Part shown: positions 1 to 7,982 of the stretch, piece after piece | How positions within the stretch are numbered: position 1 is the first letter of the stretch | How the letters are laid out: each line of letters begins with the position of its first letter | Assembly: GCA_019414545.1 (NCBI GenBank) | Contig: DXLV01000002.1 | Span: forward strand, 1 to 49,072 | Length of the DNA: 49,072 nucleotides | Reading direction: 5' to 3' | Source: Collinsella sp. | GTDB lineage: Bacteria; Actinomycetota; Coriobacteriia; Coriobacteriales; Coriobacteriaceae | Notes under the pieces: model-generated | What the model was told of the DNA's origin: nothing | The model's database searches: none | What the model saw: only the letters and a program-made list of their open reading frames with translations | Position numbers and translations under genes: made by a program

Positions 1-7
1 AAGGGCG

Positions 8-29
8 GAGGCGGGGCATGCCCCGCCTC
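8..29. repeat. 22-bp perfect palindrome
   Basis: The two 11-base halves (GAGGCGGGGCA and TGCCCCGCCTC) are fully complementary. As RNA this would be a very stable GC hairpin. No run of T follows on the plus strand and only mixed sequence follows on the minus strand, so it is either a weak terminator for something left of the window or the end of a structured RNA. Confidence 0.6.
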
Positions 30-85
30 TTACACCACATCTCTGTGCGCTACCTGCGGACGTGCCCTATGTGGCATGATTCAGC

Positions 86-138
86 GGTCTGGAGCCCGTT
101 TTGCCTTAGATTTGCTAAGGCGGGGAGACCTGCTGGTC
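86..138 (+). other. Structured non-coding stretch with nested hairpins
   Basis: GCCTTAG (103-109) pairs with CTAAGGC (115-121) around a 5-base loop. Outside it CCC (95-97) can pair with GGG (122-124) and GGTCT (86-90) with AGACC (126-130). A second option pairs GACC (127-130) with GGTC (135-138), followed by a run of A. No reading frame of note crosses it. It may be the 3' part of an unidentified structured RNA, in either orientation; I could not match it to 6S, SRP, tmRNA or RNase P RNA. Confidence 0.35.
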
Positions 139-351
139 AAAAAACATCAAATATGAGTACTGTTACCAGCTGAATCTCATATGAAAGCGACTATCTAGGA
201 TTAGTTAGACCACACATGTTCAGTTATGTTAATGGGGAAACAGCTAGCAAAGGCTTCAAATCGCTGATTCAGGGCTAGATTTACCCAGCGAAACCCAAAA
301 ATCGCTGCTACAAAATTAGTAACAGTACTCATTTTTGCCATTTTTTGGCCA
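134..351. repeat. 218-bp element with 33-bp imperfect terminal inverted repeats
   Basis: The left arm (134-166) and right arm (319-351) are about 28/33 complementary, with a perfect 14-base core (153-166 against 319-332). The interior is non-coding and noticeably more AT-rich than the genes around it. The architecture is that of a MITE-like or large palindromic element. No clear target-site duplication was seen, and no transposase is in the window. Confidence 0.55.
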
Positions 352-374
352 CGGCCTTTGTGACGGACGTGCTG

Positions 375-462
375 GCGGGTTCGAATCCCTCTGCGCTGGG
401 CCCAAAAAAGAAAGGCCCCCATAGCTGGGAGCCTATCAAATCAGTGGTGGGCGATGAGGGAT
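375..462. repeat. Duplicated tRNA-associated unit, copy 1 (truncated tRNA-Val 3' end)
   Basis: This 88-bp unit parallels 562-650. Both have, in order: GCGGGTTCGAATCCC (a T-arm-like sequence), then a GGGCCCA block, a minus-strand terminator hairpin, and a sequence matching the 3' end of the minus-strand tRNA-Val. In copy 1 only the last 18 bases of tRNA-Val are present (445-462), and the match stops abruptly. Copy 2 carries the whole tRNA. Copy 1 is therefore a tRNA relic left by a duplication or an integration event. Confidence 0.6.
401..432 (-). terminator. Minus-strand terminator-like hairpin in the duplicated unit
   Basis: On the minus strand GGCTCCCA (complement of 425-432) can pair with TGGGGGCC (complement of 413-420). 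A T-rich tract follows (complement of the A-rich 401-410). It sits just downstream of the truncated tRNA-Val end, as the intact copy's terminator does, which supports a true duplication. Confidence 0.5.
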
Positions 463-593
463 GTCCGCGTGCGGCTGGCGCCGCCCGCGCCCCGCTTCGT
501 CGCTCCGCTCCTCGCGTGCTGCGCTGGAAAACGCTTCGCGTTTCCTCAGCTCCGCACCCTTGCGGGTTCGAATCCCATGAAATGGGCCCAAAC

Positions 594-621
594 AAAAAAC
601 GGTCCCCTTTCGAGGACCGTT
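594..621 (-). terminator. Rho-independent terminator of tRNA-Val
   Basis: On the minus strand AACGGTCC (complement of 614-621) pairs with GGACCGTT (complement of 598-605), and six T (complement of 594-599) follow. It begins 11 bases after the tRNA-Val 3' end and fits the end of a single-gene tRNA transcript. Confidence 0.75.
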
Positions 622-631
622 TCCAAATCGG

Positions 632-707
632 TGGTGGGCGATGAGGGATTCGAACCCCCAGCCTTGTGCGTGTAAAGCACCTGCGCTAACCGTTGCGCCA
701 ATCGCCC
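632..707 (-). tRNA. tRNA-Val (anticodon TAC)
   Basis: 76 nt on the minus strand with encoded CCA (complement of 632-634). The acceptor stem GGGCGAT pairs with ATCGCCC and the T arm is GGGTTCGAATCCC. The anticodon loop TTTACAC gives anticodon TAC (Val). An extended -10 promoter lies 11 bases upstream and a terminator follows. Its 3' end is partly duplicated at 445-462. Confidence 0.95.
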
Positions 708-717
708 GTGCGGAGAG

Positions 718-726
718 AGTATAGCA
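718..726 (-). promoter_or_regulatory. Extended -10 promoter of tRNA-Val
   Basis: Read on the minus strand, TGC precedes TATACT, an extended -10 hexamer. It lies 11-16 bases before the first base of the tRNA. The -35 position shows no good match, as expected for a promoter driven by an extended -10. Confidence 0.6.
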
Positions 727-837
727 AAACAATCGCCTCATTCATCTCATATCCATTAAAGGTAACCGGCGCGTGTCGGCGCGGAGCTGATTCAGTTGAG
801 ATTGCCTGAACATTCCGCCCCTCTTTACGCCCTCGGG

Positions 838-843
838 TATACT
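838..843 (+). promoter_or_regulatory. Probable -10 element upstream of asnB
   Basis: TATACT lies 52 bases before the asnB start. There is no convincing -35 hexamer 16-18 bases upstream, so this is tentative. Confidence 0.35.
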
Positions 844-894
844 CAAAAGCTACTGATTCGATTTGATACCCAGCAACAGCAGAGGGGATAGTAT

Positions 895-2775
895 ATGTGC
901 GGTTTTGTCGGTTTTGTCGGTGGGACGGATAACCAATCCGAGGTGCTCACCAAGATGATGGACCGCATCGTCCATCGTGGTCCCGACATGGGCGGCCAGT
1001 TTATCGACGGCCGCGTTGCCCTCGGCTTCCGCCGCTTGTCGATCCTCGACCTGACCGAGGCCGGCGCTCAGCCCATGGCCAATGAGGACGGTAGCGTCGT
1101 CATTGTCTTCAACGGCGAGATCTACAACTTCCAAGAACTCCGTTCCGAGCTCGAGGCCAAGGGCTACAAGTTCCACTGCGGCGCCGACACCGAGAGCCTC
1201 CTGCACGGCTACGAGGAGTGGGGCGAGGCAGTACTCGATCGCTTGCGCGGTATGTACGCCTTCGTCATCTGGGACAAGAAGAAGAACAAGCTTTTTGGCG
1301 CCCGCGACATCTTTGGCATCAAGCCGCTCTACTACTATCCCATGGCCGATGCGGGCGACGGCGCGCCGGGCGTGCTCTTTGGCTCCGAAATCAAGAGCTT
1401 CCTGGACTACCCGCACTTCCACAAGGCGGTCAACAAAAAGGCCCTGCGTCCGTACATGACGCTGCAGTATTCGGCAACCGAGGAGACCTTCTTCGAGGGT
1501 GTCTACAAGCTGCCGCCGGCGCATTACTTTACCGTAGACATCCCGACCGGCAAGATGAACATCGAGCGCTACTGGGATTGCGATTACTCTGCCGTCGAGA
1601 AGCCGTTCGAGGAGTACGTCGACGAGCTGGATGAGGTCGTGCACGAGAGCGTCGAGGCCCATCGCATCGCCGACGTTAAGGTCGCGTCGTTCCTCTCCGG
1701 CGGCGTCGACTCCAGCTACATCGCCGCTTGCCTCATGCCCGACAAGACCTTCTCGGTGGGCTTTGACTACAAGAACTTCAACGAGACCAACTACGCCAAG
1801 GAACTTTCTGACAAGCTCGGCGTCGAGAATGTCCGCAAGATGATAACCGCCGACGAGTTCTTCGGTGCGCTCGAGGACATCCAGTATCACATGGACGAGC
1901 CGCAGTCCAACCTGTCTTCCGTGCCGCTGTGGTTCTTGGCCGAGATGGCCCGCAAGGACGTCACCGTCGTGCTTTCGGGCGAAGGCGCCGACGAGCTCTT
2001 TGGCGGCTACGCCTACTACGAGGACACGGTCCCGGTCCGCAAATACAAAAAGATGGTGCCGCTGCCCATTCGTCGCGCGCTCGGTAACCTGGCGCTGCAT
2101 ATGCCGTACTTCAAGGGACATAACTTCCTGGTCAAGGGTGCCGAGATCCCCGAGAAGTCGTTCCTGGGACAGGCTCTGGTATGGCCGGAGCGCGAGGTCG
2201 ACGGCGTGCTCAAGCCCGAGTACAACACCGGCGATGGCGCCTTCGAGCTTGCCGCTCCCATCTATGCGCGCGTGAAAGGTCAGCCCGAGCTGGTCAAGAA
2301 GCAGTACCTGGACATGAACATGTGGCTCCCGGGCGACATTCTGCTCAAGGCCGACAAGATGTGCATGGCGCACTCGCTGGAGCTGCGCGTGCCCTTCCTG
2401 GACCGCAAAGTCATGGAGTTCGCCGAGCACATTCCCGACCGCTACCGCATCAACGAGAACGGCAACAAACAGGTACTCCGCCACGCTGCCAACAAGTCGC
2501 TGCCCGATGAGTGGGCCACCCGTCCCAAGGTGGGCTTCCCGGTGCCGATTGTCTACTGGCTGCGCGAGCAAAAGTGGTACGACTATGTCAAGGAGTACTT
2601 CACCGCGCCGTGGGCAAGCGAGTTCTTCGATACCGACGAGCTCATGCACCTGCTCGATCTGCACTTTGCGGGCAAGGGCGATTTCCAGCGCAAGATCTAT
2701 ACGCCGCTCGTGTTCCTGGTGTGGTACAAGCGCTTCTTTATCGACGAGGACCAGCCCGCTGTTCAGGCTGCCTAG
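895..2775 (+). CDS. asnB: Asparagine synthase (glutamine-hydrolysing)
   Basis: Makes asparagine from aspartate, ATP and glutamine in the cytosol. The protein (626 aa) starts MCGFVGFVGG, which puts the catalytic Cys2 of the class II glutamine amidotransferase domain at the mature N-terminus and fixes the start codon. The amidotransferase half covers about residues 1-200. The synthetase half carries the ATP-pyrophosphatase P-loop SGGVDSS at 268-274 and the later motif SGEGADELFGGY. The length is normal for the family. It is probably monocistronic: an upstream TATACT, its own terminator, and 112 bases before murE. Other class II amidotransferase families are less likely given the combined domains. 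Confidence 0.95.
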   Translation: MCGFVGFVGGTDNQSEVLTKMMDRIVHRGPDMGGQFIDGRVALGFRRLSILDLTEAGAQPMANEDGSVVIVFNGEIYNFQELRSELEAKGYKFHCGADTESLLHGYEEWGEAVLDRLRGMYAFVIWDKKKNKLFGARDIFGIKPLYYYPMADAGDGAPGVLFGSEIKSFLDYPHFHKAVNKKALRPYMTLQYSATEETFFEGVYKLPPAHYFTVDIPTGKMNIERYWDCDYSAVEKPFEEYVDELDEVVHESVEAHRIADVKVASFLSGGVDSSYIAACLMPDKTFSVGFDYKNFNETNYAKELSDKLGVENVRKMITADEFFGALEDIQYHMDEPQSNLSSVPLWFLAEMARKDVTVVLSGEGADELFGGYAYYEDTVPVRKYKKMVPLPIRRALGNLALHMPYFKGHNFLVKGAEIPEKSFLGQALVWPEREVDGVLKPEYNTGDGAFELAAPIYARVKGQPELVKKQYLDMNMWLPGDILLKADKMCMAHSLELRVPFLDRKVMEFAEHIPDRYRINENGNKQVLRHAANKSLPDEWATRPKVGFPVPIVYWLREQKWYDYVKEYFTAPWASEFFDTDELMHLLDLHFAGKGDFQRKIYTPLVFLVWYKRFFIDEDQPAVQAA

Positions 2776-2800
2776 CCTCGGCTTACGAACGCCTGCGCGT

Positions 2801-2825
2801 AACGGCTCCTCCGGGAGCCGTTTTT
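2801..2825 (+). terminator. Rho-independent terminator of asnB
   Basis: AACGGCTCC (2801-2809) pairs with GGAGCCGTT (2814-2822) around a 4-base loop and runs into TTTTT. Confidence 0.9.
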
Positions 2826-2887
2826 GCGTGGGTGCGTTTCAGTTACTATAAAAACCGTCCCTGCCAAATGGCTGAGAAAGGCGAAAG

Positions 2888-4450
2888 ATGCACCATTCGG
2901 ATTCCGCGACCGTGACCACGGTCGATACGCTTGCCAAGCTTCTCGATGTGTGCGGCGAGCTGCGCGCATCAGAGCAGGTTGACGAGCGTGCCGTGACCGG
3001 CTGCTCGTTTGATTCGCGTGCGGTCTCGGCAGGTGACGTGTTCTTTTGCAAAGGCGCTGCCTTTAAGCCCGCGTTTTTGAGCATGGCGCTCGATGCGGGC
3101 GCCGTCGCATTTGTGTGCGAAGAGTCGCTGGTCGAGTCTCTGGAGCCGCTGGCGCAGGAGAGCGGTGCTGCGATGCTGGTTGTTGATAGCGTTCGCACGG
3201 CCATGGCCCTGTTGCCGCCGGAGGTCTACGACCGTCCCGACCACGACGTCAAGATCGTGGGCATCACCGGTACCAAGGGAAAGACCACGGCCGCTTTTAT
3301 GCTCCAGTCCATCATCAAGGCAGCGGGCGAATCCTGCGGCATGATCGGCTCGGTGAGTACCGACGATGGCATCGAGTGCTACGAGAGCACCAATACTACG
3401 CCCGAGGCCCCCGAGGTCTGGCGCCATATCGCCAACTGCCGTGAGTCCGGTCGCCAGTCCATGGTCATGGAGGTCTCGAGCCAGGCACTCAAGTACCAAC
3501 GCGTCGAGAATCTGCCGTTTGACGTGGCGTGCTTCCTCAACATCGGCCGTGACCACATCTCACCGATCGAACACCCCACGTTTGAGGATTATTTTGAGAG
3601 CAAACTCAGGATCTTTGACCAGGCAAAGACCGCCGTGGTGAATCTGGGCACCGAAGAGGTTGACCGTGTGCTGGAGGCAGCGTCGACGGCCGAGCGCTTG
3701 GTGACCGTTGGCGTCGAGCATCCCGAGGCAAGCCTGTGGGCAAGCGATGTCCGCGTGGTCGGCTTTAACATCGAGTTTAACCTGCATGGCCTGTGTGCCG
3801 ACGAGTCCGAGGCGGGGGAGAAGGTCCTGCTGGGCATCGCGGGCGACTTTAACGTGGAAAACGCGCTGGTCGCTATCGCCGCTGCGCACGAGATCGGCAT
3901 CGGTATCGAGGCTATCAAGAAGGGCCTCTCCAAACTGCGTGTGCCGGGCCGTATGGAGGTCGTGGAGTCGAAGGATGGCCGCGTGATCTGCGTCGTTGAC
4001 TATGCGCACAACCAGCTTTCGTTCCGTTCGCTTTTCTCGTCGGTCAAGCGCGCGTTTCCCACTAGTCCAGTCATTGCAGTGTTTGGCGCTGCCGGCGGCA
4101 AGGCGCAGGAGCGCCGCGAGCAGCTTCCGCGCGAGGCCGCACCATATTCCGACCTGATGATCTTTGCCAACGAGGACCCGGCTCACGAGGACCCGATGAA
4201 GGTCTGTCGCGAGCTTGCCGAGCATGTTCCCGACGATACCCCGAACAAGATCATCCTCGATCGCGAGGCTGCTGTGCACGCGGCATTCAAGGCGGCGCGC
4301 GAGGAATACGTCAGCCCCGATGTGCCTACCATCGTCTTGCTGTTGGCAAAGGGCGACGAAGAGCTCATGCACGTGGGTGATGAGTTCGTACCCATCGAGA
4401 GCGATCTTTCGCTTGCCAACCGTTTAATCGATGTTACCCAGTTTGACTAA
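2888..4450 (+). CDS. murE: UDP-N-acetylmuramyl-tripeptide synthetase (Mur ligase, MurE type)
   Basis: An ATP-dependent ligase that adds the third amino acid to UDP-MurNAc-L-Ala-D-Glu in peptidoglycan synthesis. The three Mur ligase domains are visible: an N-terminal UDP-binding part with FDSR, a central ATPase with GTKGKTT at residues 128-134, and a C-terminal domain with DYAHN. MEVSSQAL and NIGRDHISPIEH are typical MurE stretches. The substrate-selecting DNPR motif of meso-diaminopimelate enzymes is absent. The matching place reads NEDPAHEDP (428 onward), closer to the DNPA-type sequence of lysine-adding enzymes, so the added residue may be L-Lys or L-Orn. The length (520 aa) is normal. Confidence 0.88.
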   Translation: MHHSDSATVTTVDTLAKLLDVCGELRASEQVDERAVTGCSFDSRAVSAGDVFFCKGAAFKPAFLSMALDAGAVAFVCEESLVESLEPLAQESGAAMLVVDSVRTAMALLPPEVYDRPDHDVKIVGITGTKGKTTAAFMLQSIIKAAGESCGMIGSVSTDDGIECYESTNTTPEAPEVWRHIANCRESGRQSMVMEVSSQALKYQRVENLPFDVACFLNIGRDHISPIEHPTFEDYFESKLRIFDQAKTAVVNLGTEEVDRVLEAASTAERLVTVGVEHPEASLWASDVRVVGFNIEFNLHGLCADESEAGEKVLLGIAGDFNVENALVAIAAAHEIGIGIEAIKKGLSKLRVPGRMEVVESKDGRVICVVDYAHNQLSFRSLFSSVKRAFPTSPVIAVFGAAGGKAQERREQLPREAAPYSDLMIFANEDPAHEDPMKVCRELAEHVPDDTPNKIILDREAAVHAAFKAAREEYVSPDVPTIVLLLAKGDEELMHVGDEFVPIESDLSLANRLIDVTQFD

Positions 4451-4477
4451 TGAACTGCGATGAGGGCGGCGTCCTGA

Positions 4478-4503
4478 GCGCGCTGCCGTTGCAAGCGCGT
4501 TTT
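4478..4503 (+). terminator. Weak terminator after murE
   Basis: GCGCGCT (4478-4484) pairs with AGCGCGT (4494-4500) with one G-U pair and a 9-base loop, followed by only four T. Partial read-through into the next gene is plausible. Confidence 0.4.
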
Positions 4504-4561
4504 CCCTCAAGTGAGGCGCGCTGCCTAAGACCAGAAGCCCCTTCTACGTAATGGAGTGACC

Positions 4562-5473
4562 ATGTCCCACAATACCCTGCCGATCGTCGCTGAGCTTTCG
4601 GGCGAGATGCGCGAGCGTCTTGCCAAGGTTAAGTACGTCTTTACCGACCTGGACGCCACCATGCTTGCGCCCGGCTCGTGCGTGCTGCGCGACAACGACG
4701 GCAACCCCTCGACCAAGCTCGTCGAGGCTGTCGTGGCACTTGCCCGCGCCGGCATCCAGGTGGTCCCCACCTCGGGCCGCAACCGCACCATGATCCACGA
4801 GGATGCGCGCGTGCTCGGCCTCAACTCCTACATCGGCGAGATGGGTGGCCTGGTCATGTACGATCTCAAGGCCAACGATTGGGAGTATCTGACCGGCGAT
4901 ATGCCCTACGACCCCGCCTGCGGCTTCACGCCACATCAGGTGATCGAGCAGACTGGCGTGTGCGAGAAGATTCTCGCCCGCTGGCCGCATAAGATCGAGT
5001 ACCACAACGACATGTCGACTGGCTACAAGTACCGCGAGGTCACCGTCGGCATGCGCGGCGATGTGCCCGACGACGAGGTCCAGGCCATCCTGGACGAGGC
5101 CGACTGCGGTCTGGTCTGGGCCTGCAACGGCCACCTGACGCATCTGTCCAAGCCGACGACGCTCGAGCTCGAACGCGTCGAGGATGGCCGCGCGTTTAAC
5201 ATCAATCCCGCCGGCCTCAACAAGGGCGTTGCCATCGCACGTTTCTGCGGGCACCTGGGTATCGAGCGCGAGGAGACGCTGGCGCTCGGTGATTCCGAGT
5301 CCGATTTCTACATGGCCGACCACGTTGGTACGTTCTGTTTGGTCGAGAACGGCCTGACCAGTGCCGGCGCGCCCGAGTTCCTGGACGCTTGCGATAACGC
5401 CTACGTCACGCGCGGCAAGATTGTCGACGGCTGGGTGGCAACGGCCGAGCTGCTGGTCGCGGCTCGTTCGTAG
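4562..5473 (+). CDS. HAD-superfamily (Cof-like, class IIB) phosphatase
   Basis: A predicted cytosolic sugar-phosphate or related phosphatase of unknown substrate (303 aa). Motif I is FTDLDATML, with the two catalytic Asp; the usual Gly after the second Asp is Ala here. Motif II is PTSGR, motif III the Lys in GLNKGVAIA and motif IV GDSESDFYM. A cap domain lies between motifs II and III, as in Cof/MPGP-type enzymes. The ATG at 4562 is preferred over an in-frame GTG at 4556, because TGGAG (4552-4556) lies 5 bases before the ATG and overlaps the GTG. It sits between murE and murI, but a role in wall synthesis is only a guess. Confidence 0.82.
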   Translation: MSHNTLPIVAELSGEMRERLAKVKYVFTDLDATMLAPGSCVLRDNDGNPSTKLVEAVVALARAGIQVVPTSGRNRTMIHEDARVLGLNSYIGEMGGLVMYDLKANDWEYLTGDMPYDPACGFTPHQVIEQTGVCEKILARWPHKIEYHNDMSTGYKYREVTVGMRGDVPDDEVQAILDEADCGLVWACNGHLTHLSKPTTLELERVEDGRAFNINPAGLNKGVAIARFCGHLGIEREETLALGDSESDFYMADHVGTFCLVENGLTSAGAPEFLDACDNAYVTRGKIVDGWVATAELLVAARS

Positions 5474-5526
5474 CGCGGTCCTATCGTTCTGAGCCATATC
5501 TTTTCGAGAGAGAATCTGGTGAGGTA

Positions 5527-6411
5527 ATGTCCGATATCGAGAATCTGGCCGGGGACACGCGCCCCATTGGCGTATTCGACTCGGGTCTGGGCGGTCTGAC
5601 GGTTGCACGCGCCATCGCGACGGAGCTGCCGCATGAGTCCGTCTACTACTTCGGCGACACCAAACGCTGCCCGTATGGCACCCGCACCGAGGACGAGGTG
5701 CGATCGTTTGCGCTGCAGGCAGGCCGCTGGCTGTCGAAGCACGACGTCAAGATCATGGTCATCGCCTGCAACACGGCGACTGCAGCGGCCTTGCGTTTGG
5801 CCCAGCAGGTGCTCGACGTCCCCGTCATCGGTGTGATCGCACCGGGCGCACGCGCGGCAATCAACAGCACCCGCACGCGCCGGGTGGGCGTGCTCGCTAC
5901 CAACCTCACCATTCGCTCAGGCGCTTACACGCGTGCCATTCAGGACCTGGATGCCGGCGTCGACGTATACGGCTGCCCTGCCTCGAGCTTTGTCGAGGTC
6001 GTTGAGCACGAGCTCGCCTCGGGTGCGCATCTGCAAGAGCAGTGGCTCGAGAACGAGGACATCTTCGATACGCCTGCCGTACGCGCGCTGGTCGGCGCTA
6101 CGGTTGAACCGCTGCGCGACCACGGCATCGATACCGTGGTACTCGGCTGCACGCATTTCCCGCTGCTCGTGGGGCCTATTCGCCATGCGCTGGGTCCCGG
6201 AGTGCGCGTGGTGAGCTCCGCCGAGGAGACCACGCGCGAGCTGACCGATATTCTCACGCGCCGCGAGCAGCTGGCGGGCGACGCAGCCGAGCCGCAGCAT
6301 CGTTTTGCAACGACGGCCGATAACATTGCCGAGTTTGCGGTGGCGGGTAGCTTTATCTTTGGCCAGCCGCTCAAAAGCATCGAGCATGTCGATATCGACG
6401 AACTGAAATAG
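5527..6411 (+). CDS. murI: Glutamate racemase
   Basis: Interconverts L- and D-glutamate by a cofactor-independent two-cysteine mechanism, supplying D-Glu for peptidoglycan. The 294-aa protein has GVFDSGLGGLTV near the N-terminus (catalytic Asp18 and Ser19), YFGDTKRCPYG, the first catalytic Cys81 in ACNTATAA and the second, Cys208, in LGCTHFPLL. All hallmark residues are present and the length is normal. It lies 53 bases after the HAD phosphatase and 55 bases before rph and is probably cotranscribed. Proximity to murE suits a cell-wall role. Confidence 0.95.
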   Translation: MSDIENLAGDTRPIGVFDSGLGGLTVARAIATELPHESVYYFGDTKRCPYGTRTEDEVRSFALQAGRWLSKHDVKIMVIACNTATAAALRLAQQVLDVPVIGVIAPGARAAINSTRTRRVGVLATNLTIRSGAYTRAIQDLDAGVDVYGCPASSFVEVVEHELASGAHLQEQWLENEDIFDTPAVRALVGATVEPLRDHGIDTVVLGCTHFPLLVGPIRHALGPGVRVVSSAEETTRELTDILTRREQLAGDAAEPQHRFATTADNIAEFAVAGSFIFGQPLKSIEHVDIDELK

Positions 6412-6466
6412 ATGTAGGGTTACCGTCCAAAGACTTGCCCTCTTCTTCTGCCGAAAGGATATTTCT

Positions 6467-7192
6467 ATGGAGTACATGCAGGTCAACCGTGCCAACGGCC
6501 GTGCCGCCAATGAGCTGCGCCCCATCAAGCTTACTCGCGGCGTCATGAAGCATGCCCACGGTTCGTGCCTGGCCGAGTTTGGCGATACGCGCGTGCTGTG
6601 CGCTGCCACCATCGAGGAGGGCGTGCCGGGCTGGCGCAAGGGCGCCAAGGCCGGTTGGGTAACGGCGGAGTACGCCATGCTGCCGGCATCGACCGGCAAG
6701 CGCTGCAAGCGTGAGCACGCCAACCGCAAGGGTCGCTCCATGGAGATCGAGCGCCTCATTGGTCGCAGCCTGCGTACCGTCGTCAACATGAAGGCGCTCG
6801 GCGAGTACACCGTCACCGTCGACTGCGACGTGATCCAGGCCGATGGCGGTACGCGTACGGCGGGCATTACCGGCGCCTGGGTGGCGCTGCACGACGCCCT
6901 TGCCATGTGGGTCGAGGCAGGCAAGATCGAGCGCATCCCGCTTACCGGCCAGGTGGCTGCCATCTCTATGGGCGTTGTCGACGGCAATACGCTGCTTGAC
7001 CTCGATTATTCCGAGGACAGCCATGCCGAGGTCGACATGAACCTCGTCGCCACCGATACCGGTGAGATGATCGAGCTCCAGGGTACCGGCGAGCAGGCGC
7101 CCTTTGACCGTAAGCGCCTCAACACCCTGCTCGACCTGGGCGACAAGGGTATCGCCGAGCTCATCGAGCTTCAGCGCCAAGCCATCGCCTAA
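6467..7192 (+). CDS. rph: Ribonuclease PH
   Basis: A phosphorolytic 3'-5' exoribonuclease that trims tRNA 3' ends, working as a ring-shaped hexamer. The 241-aa protein shows the family's opening (RANGRAANELRPIKLTRG), the phosphate-binding region around AEYAMLPAST and EIERLIGRSLR, and DCDVIQADGGTRTA. The AAGGA site eight bases upstream supports the ATG at 6467. It is followed by rdgB, a common rph-rdgB arrangement. Its TAA stop is the first part of a family A palindromic repeat (7191-7227). Confidence 0.95.
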   Translation: MEYMQVNRANGRAANELRPIKLTRGVMKHAHGSCLAEFGDTRVLCAATIEEGVPGWRKGAKAGWVTAEYAMLPASTGKRCKREHANRKGRSMEIERLIGRSLRTVVNMKALGEYTVTVDCDVIQADGGTRTAGITGAWVALHDALAMWVEAGKIERIPLTGQVAAISMGVVDGNTLLDLDYSEDSHAEVDMNLVATDTGEMIELQGTGEQAPFDRKRLNTLLDLGDKGIAELIELQRQAIA

Positions 7193-7227
7193 CCTGCCAA
7201 AAAGGGACAGGTTTATTTTGGTAGGTT
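7191..7227. repeat. Family A palindromic repeat, copy 1
   Basis: AACCTGCCAAAA (7191-7202) pairs with TTTTGGTAGGTT (7216-7227), allowing one G-U pair. The loop carries the family core GGGACAGG. Almost the same sequence lies in the other orientation at 43972-44010. The repeat overlaps the rph stop codon. Confidence 0.8.
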
Positions 7228-7337
7228 TTATCTGGGAAAACGTCGAAGTATAAGACTGCCGTTGATTGAGAGGGGAGAGAGGCCGAGGTCCTCGTCGTCC
7301 TCAACACGGCATTGCTATAGAGACAAGGAGGCCAGCT

Positions 7338-7979
7338 ATGGCACTTGAGAAGATTGACATCGACACCCTCGACCCGGCGGCGACCATCGTCGTGGCAACC
7401 GGCAACGCCCATAAGCTCACCGAGATTGAGGCCATTTTGGGCAAGGTCATGCCCGAGGTACGCTTTGTGGCGCTCGGTCAGCTGGGCGATTTTGAGGACC
7501 CCGAGGAAAACGGCACGACGTTTTTGGAGAACGCCATCATCAAGGCGCAGGCTGCCGTCGAAGAGACGGGGCTCATGGCCATTGCCGACGATTCGGGCCT
7601 GGTCGTTGACGCGCTGGACGGTGAGCCCGGTGTGTATAGCGCGCGCTACGCGGGCGTTCACGGCGACGATGCCGCCAACAACGCTAAGCTGCTCGTTAAC
7701 CTGGAAGGTGTGGCCGACGAGGACCGCACTGCGCGCTTTATGAGCGTCGTTGCGCTTATCGACACGGACGGTTTGGTCACCTATGGTGAGGGCGCCTGCG
7801 AGGGCGTTATCGCACACGAGGGCCGCGGCGATCACGGCTTTGGCTACGACCCGCTGTTCCTGCCGGTCGACACGCCGGGCAGGACCATGGCCGAGCTGAC
7901 GGCGGACGAGAAGAACGCCATCAGCCATCGATTCCATGCGCTCGAGCACCTATCCGCCAAACTGACGGGCGAGGAGTAG
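7338..7979 (+). CDS. rdgB: dITP/XTP (non-canonical purine NTP) pyrophosphatase
   Basis: Hydrolyses dITP, dXTP and dHAPTP to monophosphates and so keeps deaminated purines out of DNA and RNA. The 213-aa protein has VVATGNAHKLTEI at the N-terminus, NAIIKAQAA, the signature DDSGLVVDAL and the C-terminal FGYDPLFL and SHRFHALE. The ATG at 7338 has a strong AAGGAGG (7325-7331) six bases upstream. An in-frame start at 7266 would add 24 low-quality residues without a good ribosome site. dtd begins three bases after the stop, so the two are translationally linked. Confidence 0.92.
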   Translation: MALEKIDIDTLDPAATIVVATGNAHKLTEIEAILGKVMPEVRFVALGQLGDFEDPEENGTTFLENAIIKAQAAVEETGLMAIADDSGLVVDALDGEPGVYSARYAGVHGDDAANNAKLLVNLEGVADEDRTARFMSVVALIDTDGLVTYGEGACEGVIAHEGRGDHGFGYDPLFLPVDTPGRTMAELTADEKNAISHRFHALEHLSAKLTGEE

Positions 7980-7982
7980 GCC

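Noticed and set aside
375..399. T-arm-like sequence as part of a functional plus-strand tRNA
   Set aside because: No complementary acceptor strand, D arm or anticodon arm is present upstream, and the T stem itself has a mismatch.
201..422. A 73-codon minus-strand frame through the inverted-repeat element
   Set aside because: It has no homology I recognise, spans a repeat arm and the tRNA scar, and lacks a convincing start.
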